From: Caprimulgus europaeus | Lineage: Eukaryota > Chordata > Aves > Caprimulgiformes > Caprimulgidae | Length of the DNA stretch: 64,000 bases | Direction: 5' to 3' | NCBI GenBank assembly: GCA_907165065.1 | Contig: OU015524.1 | Location: 27,822,295-27,886,294 of the forward strand | Shown here: positions 62,930 through 64,000 of the stretch, piece by piece | Position numbering within the stretch: the stretch's first letter is position 1 | Layout: every line of letters starts with the position of its first letter | Made by a program: the position numbers and the translations under genes | The notes under the pieces: generated by a model | Databases searched by the model: none | The model's input: the letters and a program-made list of their open reading frames with translations, nothing else | What the model was told of the DNA's origin: nothing

Positions 62930-63001
62930 CTTCCTACAGCTTATTTCAATGCCTATGGCAGTCTACTTCCTACAGATTAGTTCAATGCCTATGGCAATCT
63001 A
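62930..63001. repeat. 36-bp tandem duplication
   Basis: Two adjacent 36-bp copies (62930-62965 and 62966-63001), both starting CTTCCTACAG and ending in GTCTA or ATCTA. They differ at three positions. A local duplication of moderate age. Confidence 0.9.
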
Positions 63002-63074
63002 AAAACCCAGGGAAAACTTCAAACACGTTATTTCAGAAAAGAACATTGATGCACACTTGAAAATTACATCAGGC

Positions 63075-63132
63075 AGCACACATTCCCTTCTGGGAAAGTA
63101 TTTTCAAGCACACATTCCCTTCTGGGAAAGTA
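63075..63132. repeat. Direct repeat, 26 bp identical at 32-bp period
   Basis: The block beginning AGCACACATTCCCTTC and ending GGGAAAGTA occurs at 63075-63100 and again at 63107-63132 with no mismatch, separated by TTTTCA. It lies only 75 bp from another tandem duplication. The exact identity suggests a recent event. Confidence 0.9.
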
Positions 63133-64000
63133 CATCAAAGAGCAGGGGTACCATTCTCTTGTGTCATTTCCTTCAATAACAAAGAAAGGGCTGACCCTAG
63201 ATATTTTGATTATGTTATGCAAAACTAAAAAAAAAAAAAAAGTATATTAATCAGCTCTGAATCTTGATAGAGCCCTTTTGCCATGCAATTGTTCCTTAAA
63301 TAAACTCTGAATAAGGGAAAAGAAGTTGGAAACTTAAGTAGAGATTTTGTTTAGGTTAAAATGCAACTGATCAGACTAAAAATCATTAGCAGGTACAGAA
63401 AGAAATATGTGCAAACTTTCCTGTTCTTTTACTATAGATATAATCCTACTGTCATGTGAATAGAAAGAGATAATGTAAATAGTCTGACAGTCCCTGATAA
63501 AAACCTCTTATAAGAGACGAAATGAGGGGAAAGAAGCGGCAAGGATCTGATGAGGTTATGACAATTTCATCATTGTCCTTCCTAGTTCTGATGATTATAT
63601 GATTAATGTCAGTAGCATGACTCATTTTTAAATAGGATTCTTCAACTTGTATAATACTTGCATCAACTTTGTTTGTATATGCATTCCTCCCCTACAAAAA
63701 AAAAACCCAACCCCAAACCAAAAAACAACCCTAAAACCTAATGTGCAGCATAATTACATGACCACTTTTCTGCAGGAGAAAAACAAAGCTCAGTGTAGAG
63801 CCAACTCCTCCAAACTTGGGAAAGTTCAGAAATGGATAAGAAGCAGAGTGACATAGCACAATCCCATTGTACTGAAGTATTGTATCTTGGCCACTAAATA
63901 CAACTAAAAATAAAACTATAAATTACCCTTGTTACTTGTACAGCATCCAGTTTGGTCAACCATATACATCTGAATAATTTTAATAGACTTACGTGGGCCA
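63133..64000. other. Non-coding AT-rich end of window
   Basis: No gene recognised. Contains an A-run at 63228-63241 and an A/C-rich tract at 63694-63739 of the same kind as at 28326, 58485 and 59085. Confidence 0.6.

Noticed and set aside
1-64000. CRISPR arrays, operons, bacterial ribosome binding sites, phage or plasmid features
   Set aside because: The sequence is vertebrate nuclear DNA; no spaced identical repeats or compact coding layout are present.
1-64000. Endogenous viral elements or mitochondrial inserts
   Set aside because: No open frame or nucleotide stretch outside CR1 looked like a viral polymerase, capsid, envelope or mitochondrial gene. A database search would be needed to exclude short, decayed pieces.

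Overview
This window looks like nuclear DNA from a bird. It is AT-rich and gene-poor: I find no convincing host protein-coding gene, rRNA gene or functional tRNA gene on either strand. The bird assignment rests on CR1 retrotransposons, four copies of which are visible. Two carry diagnostic avian CR1 3' ends: a stem-loop followed by repeats of the octamer ATTCTRTG, with no poly(A) tail. Low overall repeat density and many short A/C-rich low-complexity tracts also fit. The species cannot be named from the sequence; the CR1 tail types suggest Neoaves, but that is inference.

Layout. 1-16.6 kb is non-coding, with an old CR1 3' scrap near 4.71-4.8 kb (minus) and a 5'-truncated, frame-broken CR1 at 11.53-12.36 kb (minus). 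16.65-20.87 kb holds the main feature: a near-full-length CR1 on the plus strand with both reading frames uninterrupted. ORF1 is a 376-residue protein with a CxxC/CxxC motif, a coiled coil and an SGNH-esterase-like domain. ORF2 is an endonuclease plus reverse transcriptase of about 970 residues with every catalytic motif I can check in place. 20.9-64 kb is again non-coding (intergenic or intronic). It holds two ancient tRNA-like SINE heads near 28.7-28.95 kb, a textbook G-quadruplex motif at 33.2 kb, another old CR1 scrap at 41.64-41.74 kb (minus), microsatellites, and two local tandem duplications at 62.9-63.1 kb.

How the CR1 parts work together. In this family the ORF1 protein is thought to bind element RNA. 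The ORF2 endonuclease nicks the target and the reverse transcriptase primes cDNA from the nick, recognising the 3' stem-loop and octamer repeats. The most interesting detail is the ORF1/ORF2 junction. ORF2 has no AUG upstream of its first catalytic motif, and it overlaps ORF1 in the -1 frame. The last two sense codons of ORF1, with the base before them, read T TTA AAC directly before the TAG stop. This is a canonical -1 slippery heptamer, followed after 10 nt by a G-rich run. The sequence therefore suggests that ORF2 may be made by -1 ribosomal frameshifting, or else by stop-linked reinitiation, rather than from its own start codon.
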